Part shown: piece by piece, positions 25,901-37,613 of the stretch
How the letters are laid out: every line of letters begins with the position of its first letter
How positions within the stretch are numbered: position 1 is the first letter of the stretch
NCBI GenBank assembly: GCA_005281725.1
Contig: SSBO01000003.1
Location: 6,634,495 to 6,698,494 of the forward strand
Length of the DNA stretch: 64,000 nt
Direction: 5' to 3'
From: Wuchereria bancrofti
Taxonomy: Eukaryota; Nematoda; Chromadorea; Rhabditida; Onchocercidae
Translations under genes and position numbers: made by a program
The notes under the pieces: model-generated
What the model saw: the letters and a program-made list of their open reading frames with translations, nothing else
Database searches by the model: none
Told to the model about the DNA's origin: nothing

Positions 25901-28900
25901 GAGAAGACTACAAAAACAAAAACCCAATTACTTTCTATCGATGTTGATGAAAATTCGGAAAAACTATGTTCTGGAGAAGTCATTGATTTTTGCGATTTAT
26001 CCGGTAAACTTTCCATATCCAACGATGCTTCATTGATATTATCATATTTGAAAACTTCAAATTCATATTCTTCCATATTTTTGCAACATGTAAACTGCGA
26101 CTGAATGTAGAAAACATGATTGGCTTCCTGTAACAGTGCACTATTTTTGAACATTATATTATCACAGATACATAACAGGATGCATGTTTATAGCTAAGAT
26201 TATACGTACTTTATCAATTCAAATGAACTGTACATAATTCACTGAAGTCAGTTAGACATGAACAAACATTAAAAAGAAATAAAACGAACACGTAATGAAA
26301 ATGGATCGTTGCGCAATGCTTGTGAATGCCCACAATTACATGTAGAAAGGAAACGGGCTCCACTTGAGTGAGGAACTCGTTTTGTGGCTGGCACTTCCAC
26401 ATCCGATAGAGAATAATGAACCTAAAAAATTATACAGAATTTCCTTCTTGCAAGATATTACAGACTAAAATACCAAAATTATTTATTCAAAAGTGAAATC
26501 TGTTTCCAAGGGCTTTGAAGATTTATTCCATATGCCTTTGCATCCAAATCGAAAATTAAATAATCAAACATAACTCAAATACTTTTATCTTGCAAGCAGT
26601 GAAAACGACCAAACAGAAGTTAAGAGTTAGCAGCATTAATACTATTTAAACTAATTCTTTATTAAGGAAATTACTAACACTGTATCCCACATTTCCAGAA
26701 GACAATAGACTCGTACACATTTTATATAAACTTCCGACTATCTATGAAATAATCCTTCTACGACAACATAAATAACACCAACTAATATAGAAGATTTTGT
26801 CTTGGCACTTGCTCAAATATCAAATATTTTTGTCCTCATGTTAACGCTCAATAACTTACCGGTAGAACACATTCATTCCCAGTGAGGGAAACAAATTCAC
26901 ATGCTTTTTGAATAGCCCAAAGAGCTTCACATTCCTGTTTCAGTTTTTCTTTAGCCTTTCCTAATGTGGTGCCATGATAAATACATTCTAAATGTTCCAT
27001 TGCACGTGCCAACTAAATTACTCAAACATTTTTTAACAAATTCTGTTAATCATTCTTTAACATAGATATGTGCTTCGCGTCTGTTATGTTTCCAACGAAG
27101 TCAGTGAGTGATTTAAATTTTTTTTTTAAAAAATTTTGAAATCCCTCTCTAGAGAAGATTTTTCTTGAGTATCACAAAATGGTGAAAACGAAACCTTCGG
27201 GAAGATGGATGTCATAATACATCATACTGAAAAAATAAAGCTAACCTTAGCTTCATGCTCCGCTTTCGTAAAAACCTGTGATTTCCGCTTCTCGAAATCA
27301 CGTGTATCCTTGTTACCGTTTTGATACACTGCTTTAGCTTGTCCAATGTACGTATTCTCCATACTTAAAGATTTATAATGATATGACTTGTGCATCTCTA
27401 TCATTAAATTTTATGATTAATTTTCATTTAATATTTATAGATGAGGACAACTAAATGGAAAGCAAAAGTGAAGGAATCACTAAAAGTTTTAACGTAGATC
27501 TTTACTATTAAGAAATAAGAATATGTCAGCTTATGTAAGCTACAAGCTTTCGATGTTATTAATCTAAATTTATTTAAAAAGTCTCTAAGTTTAGGCGCTG
27601 AAACGTAGTATGTTAGAAAAGCATGTAAAAACAGCTCTGGAAGCGGCAGTCAAATTAATTAATTTGATTTAAAAATAAATAATTAAAACAGACTTTTCTA
27701 AGAAATAAAACTGTCACCTTACCTTTTGGAAAACTGTAGTTCAAGGCTACTAAGTCTGTATATTTTCTCATCACTAAAGATTCGTATTCGGAACAACTGA
27801 TCATAAATGATTCTTCCACCAATCAAAAGCCACTTCAGCTTAGGTATCTGTCAAAATTATTTAAAAAAAGATTTCACAACTAAAAAAAATCTTAAAAATT
27901 AACTGGAAAGTATGTTTTTCTTTTACTAGCAGCGAATGTAATTTATTAATCATGAAGGAAAAGCAGCTAGAACAGTAAAATTTCCATGAAAATATTTCTA
28001 TAAAAAGAACTTCATAAAGATATCTCCTTCTCTCTTCATCTTGTCGCACGAGATTGATGTGAGACCGCAGAAATTCACCGAAATCACTACGCTCTTCTTT
28101 CTCTAAAACGTTCTCCCATATGAAATTTTAATTAAATGAGGATGACAAGTTAATGAGACAGTAAAGAAGTTAGGGACAAAAAAAAAGAACGTATGTTCAC
28201 AAATTATTCATAACAGTGTTAGCTTTAAACCATTAATTAAACAAAGGCTACAAATTACTTTATCCGATACCACAGAATATGCAAAAGCAATAAATGTTTT
28301 CTTAGCAATAATGTAGAGGCATTCTGCAGTTAGTGTTGGAATTCGAACAATTATTTCCAAACGACTACTTAATTTTTATGGGTATAGCATTCATTTCTAC
28401 TAGAAATATCTATCTCTTTTCTTTACCTGAGGGTAAGTGCAGAACTAATAAAGTAAAATTCCAAAAATATAGGGAAACTAATACAGTCTCTTGAAAATAA
28501 AATCCAATTTTTATATAAAAATTCAAAACAAACTGACAAAACAATACCATTTTTCTCACTTCCGTCATTGCCTTCTTTACTGCTACCTCGTTCAATAAGC
28601 ATCAATAAACTTCCACGAATAACATCATGAGATGATTCTGCTGCCGAAAATAAGTAAACAAATTGTTCCAAAGATTTTGGTAAACTACACGGGCAATCCC
28701 TAAACAGTGCAGATTTAAAGATTTCACTTATTGCTGGGAAAAATATTATACAATAAGTCATAATCCCGTTCCTTGAGAAAAATATTAAAGCTTGACTGTC
28801 CAGTTCTTTTGAACAGTTGTTTTATATTCTCATTTCATCTCAAAAATTTCTAAATGTAATTTATGAAAAAGCAATTAAATTTTGAAAAATTTAACTGGAA

Positions 28901-30764
28901 AAAGCTATTCACCTATCACCGGCCGCAACAAGTCCATATATTTGCATACAACGATATATTTGCTGTTCTAATTTTTCCACCAGTTTGCTCTTCAGCTCTC
29001 TCTGAATTCAAGAGAACTTTTGTAAAACTTAAATATTAACGGCGCATTTACTGATATTTTAAAATCATTCAACAACATACTTCTGCAGCTGCCTAAATCG
29101 GTGACTAGGAACAATAAATAAAAACTGAAAATGGCTGTTGAAAAATCGGGAATGGACTGACCTTTCGACTGGAATTTAAATCACCCCTCAGTAAATGACG
29201 ATGGAAAGCAAACAGGCACCGCGGTTGAGCCAAGCGTCCTTCAGCAGACCATCCCTGTGGAAAACCCGTAACAGCTGACAATTTTATCCGAATTTCTCTC
29301 TGACAAAACCGTCGAAGTTCATTGGCTCGTTTCAAATCACGGCAACAATTCTGATCAAATCGACAACCTGGTTCCATGTAAATGAGCAGATGCGAATAAA
29401 GTAGGAGAAAGGTCAGGCATCGCGCATAGTCGATTTCCTGCTGAGAAAGAAGTTCGAAGAAATCCTGAAATTCATAATATAAAAAGAAATCTGAACTGTG
29501 CATATTCACTATCAACGAATAGTTAGTTGTATGTTTGAATAAGTTACAAAGAATTAAAAACTGTCTAGTATAAATTCACATAGCTTTTCGGAAAGTTTCA
29601 AATTTAGTCTAGAAATATTTCAGAAGAGCACTTTTCTACTAAATTAAAATTGAATAATGAAGCAATAAAACCACAATTGTTCTTGCTGAACTCATCTATT
29701 ATAATAAACACGTGTCAGAACTATTTTTTTGTAAGCCAACCAGTAATATAAAACCATTCACTACATCCTTACCTTTCGGTTACCATCATTATTTCGTACG
29801 AAATGTTCCAATGAGCATAAATCACCATAACCAGAAAGATGCAAAAAAAGAACTGACAATTCTGATTCATAATAAGCTTCGATCTAAAACTATGCTATTT
29901 ATGTCAAAAATGAAACAAATATTTAATCCAGGCAAATCTTACACTGAGAATCACCAAGATGTTTCGTTATGCTTCCCTATAGTGCCATACGTGGCTATGT
30001 ACATTAGTCTTCTGAAGAAGAATGACAGTTTCAGTCCTCTAATTGCTACGTTTATCACCATAGTTAGAGTGGCGATAATTCAAATAAATACGTGTTATGT
30101 AACAAAAAAAGAAAACCTAATAAAAATTTGAAAAGCAAAATTTTATAAGTTTTAAAAAGTATAAGACCGTACAAGAAATGTCCCGCCTTCAGAACACATA
30201 TGAAGTTAATCGCTTACCGAAGCAGTACTGCCTTCTACAACGATTGGCTGAATGAAAATTGGGCGCCCTAATAAGTGATTGATTGGATCGGCCTTAGAAC
30301 AATCACTAGAAGCTTTTCCAACAATTCCTACAACAACAACATGCCTCCCTTCAAACATAGCCAAATTATACGCCGACTCGGTAAGCCACTTCGATAATGA
30401 TTCTGCAAGTCCATTCCTCATCCTGCTATCGTCCTTAACACACATAAAACACAGATGAGAGATAGCAATAAGTATATCATTAATATAGATAAATAAATAC
30501 TTTGTTAATCATTCTTCGACCAAAACAGTGCCATCTTAAGATTATTTTTGAATCAACAAATTATTAATCATAATTAAATAGTAAGTGATTCAATCTACTA
30601 ACACGCAAAGAAGACACTCGACTGTGCTTCAAACTCAACTTTTTATCTGTAATAACATCAAAAAGGATTTGATCAGTATCGGATTTCATTTTCTTTAGTT
30701 GGATTAAAGAAAAAGAAACAAAATTATCTGGTAAAATTAGTAAATCTTCCACAAAAGAACACAT
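22998..30764 (-). CDS. smg-8: SMG8-like nonsense-mediated mRNA decay factor, multi-exon
   Basis: SMG8, with SMG9, binds and restrains the SMG1 kinase that phosphorylates UPF1 in nonsense-mediated decay. Order on the minus strand: first exon 30603-30764; 30218-30433 with the P-loop-like start VVVVGIVGKAS; 29162-29464; a 12-base exon 29081-29092; about 28913-29001 with KLEQQIYR; about 28550-28736; near 28050-28113 (FGEFLRSHINLV); 27720-27850; 27245-27370; 26870-27012; 26285-26420 with HSSGARFLSTCNCGHSQ; 25930-26130 (FTCCKNMEEYEFEVF); 25610-25690; 25265-25435; 24905-25095 (acidic); 24600-24710; 24290-24495 (GVRSKRL); 23860-23935 (FEYECPRGHRF); 23320-23480 (MRLHVVTPKAPVTV); 22998-23160 (YYILRFPYVYAGP), TAA at 22998-23000. 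These motifs match family signatures in order. Middle exon limits are approximate. The start at 30764 is preceded by a possible trans-splice acceptor (CATTAG then GAA before ATG). A later start in the second exon is the alternative. Confidence 0.9.
29081..29092 (-). other. smg-8: 12-base microexon of smg-8
   Basis: The sequence GCAGCTGCAGAA lies between an acceptor (GATTTAG) and a donor (GTATGT). It adds Ala-Ala-Ala-Glu in phase 0 between the exon ending at 29162 and the exon starting at 29001. Skipping it would also keep the frame. Confidence 0.5.
29712..30131 (+). other. 139-codon open frame inside a smg-8 intron, opposite strand
   Basis: An ATG-to-stop frame of 139 codons lies wholly inside the intron between the smg-8 exons at 30218 and 29464, antisense to that gene. 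The predicted protein is basic, with one hydrophobic stretch (VPYVAMYISLL) and no signal peptide or motif I recognise. In DNA this AT-rich such a length is uncommon by chance but not excluded. It could be a decayed mobile-element fragment or a spurious frame. Confidence 0.2.
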
Positions 30765-31859
30765 TTCCTAATGTTCTTCAACATTTTAGCTAAATCTGCC
30801 ATAAAACTTTATTCAAAATTAGCCAAGTCATCAAGAATGACATATTATTAGACCATCACACTATTACCAACACTTTTGCTATTCCAGAAATCACATTACT
30901 CTTTCGCGTCCTCATCTACACATTCCCTATGCTATTTTCGATTTTTATTAATCTCTGTTTACTCCACAAAAAGTGCAGGGTTTTTAGAATGCGATTGCTC
31001 TTTCACGTCTTTTTAGAATGCGATTGTTCACGATAGTTTCATTTCCGATTTATTATGGTCAATTGTTTACTTCATTCCGGAATGTTTTGTTCGGTGGCAT
31101 CTCTTCTCTATTATCGTTTTTATCACTCTCTTATCAATGATAAGGTTTTTATATCATCTCTCATCTTATCATTATAGATTCACTCCTTTTAGTAGACTTC
31201 TGATCATAAGGTTATTTTGTAATAAGAATTAAACTAAAATTCATACTAAAATAGCAAAAGTAACATTACGGAGTAACCCATTGTCTTGATCTTTTACGAG
31301 TAAACATCGTTGAAAACTTTCTGATAGGACAGTAATTTCCAATGATCCGTCAGTATAAGACAGAATTGAGTAAGAATAAGTAGATGATATGAAATTGTTG
31401 TTTTTATTTTTGGTGTGAAAGAATTTATCTGATTTTTATTTTGCATGTGAGGGAATTTATCTGAGTAGCAAAAAGTGTCACTTAAAGGATGCCATCAAAT
31501 ATGTCATAAATAAACGATTAAAAATAAGTGTAACTGTTTTCTTTAAGAATATGTCAGGATGAAAAAATGAGTGGAAAATATGCTTTGCTAATTTTTTTGC
31601 TTCATTGAAATTTGTCAGCGTTTAATATCAATAAGTAACACATTTTACTATTTGCAGAAAAGCTGAAGATAGCACAGGAATGCTGCTATCGTTGAAAACT
31701 GTATTGGTAAAAATTTCCCAGCTGTTCAGGGGGAATCAAGAACATTGTATGAATAGTTTGTGGTACTAATTCGAATATAGCCAAATTTGAAGAAAATTAC
31801 AAGAATTTAATGTTTTCATTTCATTACAAATTAATTCAATAGGTATTTTTATACAACTA
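30765..31859. other. region between K2P stop and smg-8 start
   Basis: About 1.1 kb between the stop of the upstream K2P channel gene and the start of smg-8, both on the minus strand. It contains a 17-base direct repeat (TTTTTAGAATGCGATTG at 30981-30997 and 31010-31026, 29 bases apart) and no coding exon that I can support. It probably carries the smg-8 promoter and the K2P 3' UTR. Confidence 0.55.
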
Positions 31860-34800
31860 TTAGTTCTGAAAAGATACATAGTCTCGAGGCAATAAGGGCA
31901 CTCTTTCATTAATTTCATCTTCTGCATACTGTATTGTATTCATTACTTCAATGGTATGCGATTGGCCAACACCTGAAAGTAGGACCATTTATATTTTATA
32001 CGAAACATGGATTAATCTATCCATGAAAACAAAATAAAAGTACCAGTCCGTGCCAGAATTGATTTTTAGAATTGCACATTGACATATTTTAAATTAACAG
32101 GAGGAGATTGATCAACTTATTTGTTATACATCTCGTTTGACTTCTTTTTTCTTTTCCGTGAAAAAGTTATTTCATTATCTCAACTAAATGCAATGTAAAT
32201 TGGTTTTGTTTTCGGATTAACTTAAAATTCTCTTTGTGAGGAATATTTTTGTAAGCAGCGTGTCGAAATTTTAAGAAAGCCATAAATGCTCTAACATTTA
32301 GGCCGGAATTCCAACTTATCAGTCTTGACAAATAGCGCTCTAGATAGTGGTGATCGCTGTCCATCTTTGAAACAAGCTGTGGCACAGAACGTATAGAACC
32401 AGTCATAGCGTAGATCAGGAAAAACTATTCGTTGTCCACGAACTGTGATCCGTTCCCAGACTGAGAAGTGAGCATTAGGATTTTCCGTATAATAAACAAT
32501 ATAATTCTGAAAGTTATCGCATTCTAAGGTTAACTCAGACGAGTTAATCTCTCAGGTAATGTCAAAAGTTTCTATGAGGAAAACTAAATACTTTAAATTA
32601 ATGTTTCAGAAGGATATTCTCTTGCTCTGAAAAAAATATCTGTTGTTTCGAATGTTGTGGAAGGATATTAATTAATAAACTGAATTGAACTGTGCAAATG
32701 TCTTTAGGCGACTAAGGTTATTGAATATACTTTCAAAGTTATAATATTACAAAATTTGCTAATATATACCGCAACATCTCTGGTGCGTTTGTAAGGCGGT
32801 TCCCAAGATAATTCGATCGTGTTTGCGTTCAATCGTTGAGCTAAGATATGTTGTGGGCTAAGCTGTGGCTCTGCAACACATTACTGCAACACACTACTCA
32901 ACTTAGAAGTTGCATAAGCTTTTCATTTTCAATCATAAAGTATTTTTTTGTATCTGTATTACATTTTTCTTATTTGATTTTTATCGAGACTTCAATTTTA
33001 TAAAATATTTTTTTCACTTTAACACTTTGATCATTTTTGTTTAGTGTTTCTGCGAATTCCTAAGACCTCTTTTTGAAGTTAAAAATAATTCAGGTAATGA
33101 TTTAGCAGGTGCAAAAATTGTGGAATAATCTGCTCTTCGATCAATTTTTTTGAGTAGATCTAAAATAATATTTTCTGAATTTTTTGGAAAGAAGTGAGGT
33201 TACTTGATCTTCAACCGAAATTTTAAGGATTTATCGTGGAAAAACTTCAGCACCTGTATATTGCACTAGATAGACTGGTTTGCTTTCACCGTAGCGTGAA
33301 ACAGCTGTGATACAGAATTCATACAAAGAACACGAATCAACGCTCATAATTTCCGCTGAATGTCCTTGAATGCCGCGTAGTTCACGCATTTTACTATCTT
33401 CTTGATGTCTAAATTAACTGCTTTTCTTGGAATGTAATTCTTCGAATTTGTTAAAGCACAATTTTCAAACTCCAAACTTCCATGAATTGTTCTGATAATG
33501 AAATGAAAATGTGTAAAGGTGTCATGGATATGAGAAGTTAGCAGAAATTCACTTTCAAGTAATCTTTTTCTACTGTAAATTCAAAATCGAATCTTTCCCC
33601 ACTTAAGCAAATTACTATTACAAACTTGATCCGATAACGTATATTGTAGGTAACTTGATCGTCAGCAGAAAATGCCGGTGCCCATGCAAGGCGTACTGAA
33701 TAAGCAGATGTGGAAACAACCTGACATTCCCGTGGTGGATCCGGTGGCAAACGAGCGAACATAAATTCATCATCTGTTACTAAAAATGAATTTTATGAAA
33801 TGTTTTTAAACTTGAGAGGAATTAAAAGAACTGAATTTCTGCATGCGGATAACTGACCATCTTATTCTTATTATTTATTATTTCATTCTTATTATTTCAA
33901 TATACTTAACCTGTAATGAGTGAGAAATCTACATTGTGATATAATCCAAATTATTTTTAAGAATAATTAAAACTTACACATATGTGGCCCACGTTTTTGA
34001 AGCTTTCTGCTCATTCGTCTTCTGGCGCCCATATGAGTATTATGTTCGAATATCATACCTTTCGCTAATTCCAAAAGCATACTTGCAGTTGCTTGTCGTC
34101 GCCGCCTAAATTTTTACATAATTCATAGGAATCCAGCTTGTGAGGAATAGATAGCAAAAAATGAATAGAATATTGTTCTAAAGATAAAATATCTCTCAAG
34201 TGATTTGGAGCTAAAACTCAACGATCAATTTGATTAGTTGCATAGTCAGCAGGATCAAACTGGTAATTTGATTATTTTGACATAATATTTGTTATGGAAA
34301 ACACATGAACACCTTGCTTTTGCTTCACGAATCAGAAAGAAGGGATTATTCGTTTGAATTTTACGACCAATGTAATGAATCTCCTTTAGATACATTCGAC
34401 CGACAACATCCATACACATTGTTGTCAGAATTATGCCACCCATGATGACACACAAAACTACCAACATGTTTTGCTGTCCCGGGCGATAATCACCGAAACC
34501 TGCATCCAGTAGTATTTCTCGAATTATTATTTAAGTTGCAAAACTGACTATTTGATTTTTAAGTAAATAACATTGACTTCAATTTCATACGGTCTATTCA
34601 GCTGTATAGTATTTATCTAAAACAATAATAATTAACTGATTTTTTCCTTATTAATAGTTGTGAAATTCATACTAACCAACTGTCAAAATGCTAATAAATG
34701 TGAAATACACTGATTCGGTATAAGTCCAGTGTTCTTTCTTTTGAATAATATATGAACCGAAAAGGCCATATAAGAACACAATTAGAAATAAGATTACCGG

Positions 34801-36736
34801 TGGAAAGCGAACAAGCTTTACTTTGTCTAATAGTTCCTGAAATATGAAAATTGAATTGTATCCATGTGAAAATTTTTTTGTCACCATCTAAATATTAGTT
34901 TAAAGGGGAAGATCATAATTTAGAACTTGTTCATCGTCATTTCCACTAAAAATAGGTCGAAGGTCATGGGTCGTAAATTCTTTCCGGCGATCTCTCCATG
35001 TTGTTAACTTTTTCCAACAATTGTAATGAATTAAAAAAGCGCATTCTGATATGAACTTGGCAATGTTAGCCACTGTAACCAGTGTTAATGGGATGCCTGA
35101 AAAATGAAAATTCAGTCTGGAAAATGTAAAAGCTGATGAAAACATAATTTAGATTACAATATGAACCAAATTTTTATGTGACATTTACCAATGAGACAGT
35201 AGATGACACCGAATAAACGCCCGGAGAATGTTGATGGTGCAACATAACCATATCCAATTGATGTGAGCATCGTTGCCGTAAAGAAAAACGAGGTAATAAA
35301 ATCCCAGCACGGAGCATTCGTATCGTAGCCATGTCGATACTTAAGATGAGCGGTAAACACGGTATCGACGTACTGCAATATGTGAAATGGCAGAAAATCA
35401 CACGACATTTTCTATCTTAGAATTATCGTAACTTTTCATCTTTAACAATTGATTCAGTTATTTCGTTAAATTTTATACAGCATTTGTTGGGCAGATCAAT
35501 TAAAATTTATTGTTATGATTAATATAGTAATTACTTTATAAAATTGTTCTTTACTATCGCGTCTAAATATTTCCTTCAGTTCTGATCTGCCTATTTTTTG
35601 ATATTTTTTAGAATGTGTTAAATCCCAAATTCGATCTATATACTTCTCCACGCTTACATCGATCCTGTGTAGTTGGGCTGCTTTCATGTCCTGAAATTAT
35701 AACCATGATGATATATCTTTTCAATGTTTACTCAACAATAACAGTATTATACTTTTTATAACATAAACTGGGCGCATCTTAACGTCTATGCAATGTTTTG
35801 TGTTAAATTGAATCTCAACAAATTATAATTTCATGTACATGAAAAAAATTTGGAAGAAACAATTTCATGTTTATGAAAAAAGTTAGAGAATTTTTTTGTA
35901 AGCTGTTTGCAACCACTGATGTTTAAATAAATTCAAATGTAAAAGCTCAATACTTGAGTGGTCATTTTTTTATTATGTATTAAAGTTAATAGCACAATCA
36001 TTTCAACGCTTATTTAATGATCCGACTGAATGCTTTCATAGTTATTTAACTGGAAATAATTGCTTAATAATTGCAGCAGAGGAAGCAATGAAAGACTTTA
36101 TATTGTCGTTTTTTTTTGAAATTAAAAACTTGAACATTTATAACATTTAATTACTTTTTGACAGGGAATAAATTGAGATTACAAAACGTAGACGTCTTAA
36201 TTCAGACGTTTTAATGCACAATAGTTTGTATTTTTATTACTATTCGATCATATCATTTGATTATTATTGAAGTTCAAAAATTTGGAAACTTTAAGGTGAC
36301 GTCCTTCGAGCGCTTGAAATATCCATGCCCCAATTACCATGTATAGAATGCAAGCTACAATTAGCAAGAAATGCGCAGAGATGATTTTGGTAACAATCAG
36401 ACGCCGTAAAATCCTGAAAAAGTAGTGAAAGTGCAAAACTTTTAAATTGTATAAAATATAACTTAAGTTATAAATGCTATGTTTTTGCCAGAATATGACC
36501 TTACTGGACACAGCTTGTTTGCTTAAAGGAAAAGGAAATAATGAATACCTTAAAAAAGACATTACAGCCAGCTTGTTGGTGAGTTTATATTCAAGCTGAT
36601 GAATCTTGGCATTTTTAGCTATTATCGTTTTATCGGATTTAAAAACGTCGATACATACGTCAACAAAGGGAGTGTTACGAGGAAGAAGGAAAAAGAAATG
36701 GAAATGATAGAGTAGTATATTTGGCGGAGAAAACAT
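31860..36736 (-). CDS. two-pore-domain (TWK) potassium channel with two C-terminal fibronectin III domains
   Basis: A K2P leak potassium channel of the plasma membrane. Exons (minus): 36549-36736, 36290-36413, 35535-35690, 35189-35372, 34927-35096, 34677-34836, 34313-34499, 33978-34105, 33626-33779, 33254-33408, 32770-32870, 32296-32506, 31860-31972; all phases agree and give 676 residues. The first membrane segment (HFLLIVACILYMVIGAWIF) is in exon 2. Pore 1 has TSIGYGY. Pore 2 has TVGFGDY, split by the 34499/34677 intron. After the fourth membrane segment (VVLCVIMGGIILTTM) and a basic linker, two FN3 domains follow: the first from PPDPPRECQVV through YEFCITAVSRYGES (33626-33254), the second from ANTIELSWEPP through FYTFCATACF (32870-32296). 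Such a C-terminal extension is not usual for K2P channels. By channel topology it should be cytoplasmic. The start could instead be the internal Met of MSFLR in exon 1. Confidence 0.88.
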
Positions 36737-37569
36737 GATAATGCTGTTCGGTTACTCAAGGAAATTGAGCAGATCGACATGTGGAAATCCTGTGGGAATC
36801 AAAATTCAATATTTACTGCTTTTGAAGCTGAAACAATTTTAGAAATTATTGGTTTCCAAAATCCTAAATTGAGTATCAGCATCCTAAATTAACAAACATA
36901 ACAGTTCATATTCTGAAAGTGATACATTGAAACATCATAAAATAACAGAGATGAAATGAATGAAGAATGAAATAAGTGAACAAAATTAAATAAGAGCATT
37001 TACCGATTTCATGGAGAATAATTTGTTCTCTCAAGAATGCCACGTGTAACACGTCTACTGACACATATACATACACATGAGCATACACGGATATACGTAT
37101 GACACGCAAAAACTGTGTCGTTCTTCTGTTTTACTGTCATTTGTTAAGCTTTAGTGTCATCTTCGATCATGCAGAGAAAAAAAAAGTGTTATGAAAATAT
37201 TGCTAAGATTATTATTAGGTGGATCAGTTGTCTCGTTTTTACGCATCTTAATCAGTTAAGTGTGTCATCTGGTGGGATGTGTTATCTTTATTTAGCACTT
37301 TCTAGAAAGTAAAAAATCCAAGCAAATTCGATATGATTTGAAAAATAGCTATTTTGATGAAATCTTTCCATCCCGTGAAAATTATTTCATTATTTCGTTT
37401 TTGTCATATTTTTCTGCTAGCTTGTTTCGGAACAAGAGCTGAGAACAGGGCTGAATGTTGGAACAGATTCAGGAACAGTTGAAATCATATCAGTGTCCAA
37501 ACCGTAGATAGAAAAAGACCTTGCTGTTAGACATTTATCTTCTATCATTACGATTACTTCTACTATAAC

Positions 37570-37613
37570 CATTTAATCATTGATATTATCACTATAATAT
37601 CAATGATTAAATG
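37570..37613. repeat. perfect 20-bp inverted repeat with 4-base loop (spans 37570-37589 and 37594-37613)
   Basis: The left arm begins CATTTAATCATTGATATT and the right arm is its exact reverse complement, with CACT between them. It lies in the divergent upstream region of the K2P and HD-like genes, about 830 bases from the K2P start. It may be a hairpin, a transposon remnant or a protein-binding dyad; the sequence does not decide. Confidence 0.8.

Noticed and set aside
30981..31026. Two 17-base direct repeats 29 bases apart, considered as a CRISPR-like array
   Set aside because: Only two units in a eukaryotic intergenic region; a short tandem duplication is the simpler reading.
30765..31859. 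K2P and smg-8 considered as an operon
   Set aside because: They share a strand, but the spacing of about 1.1 kb is large and no SL2-type signal can be recognised; left as independent genes.
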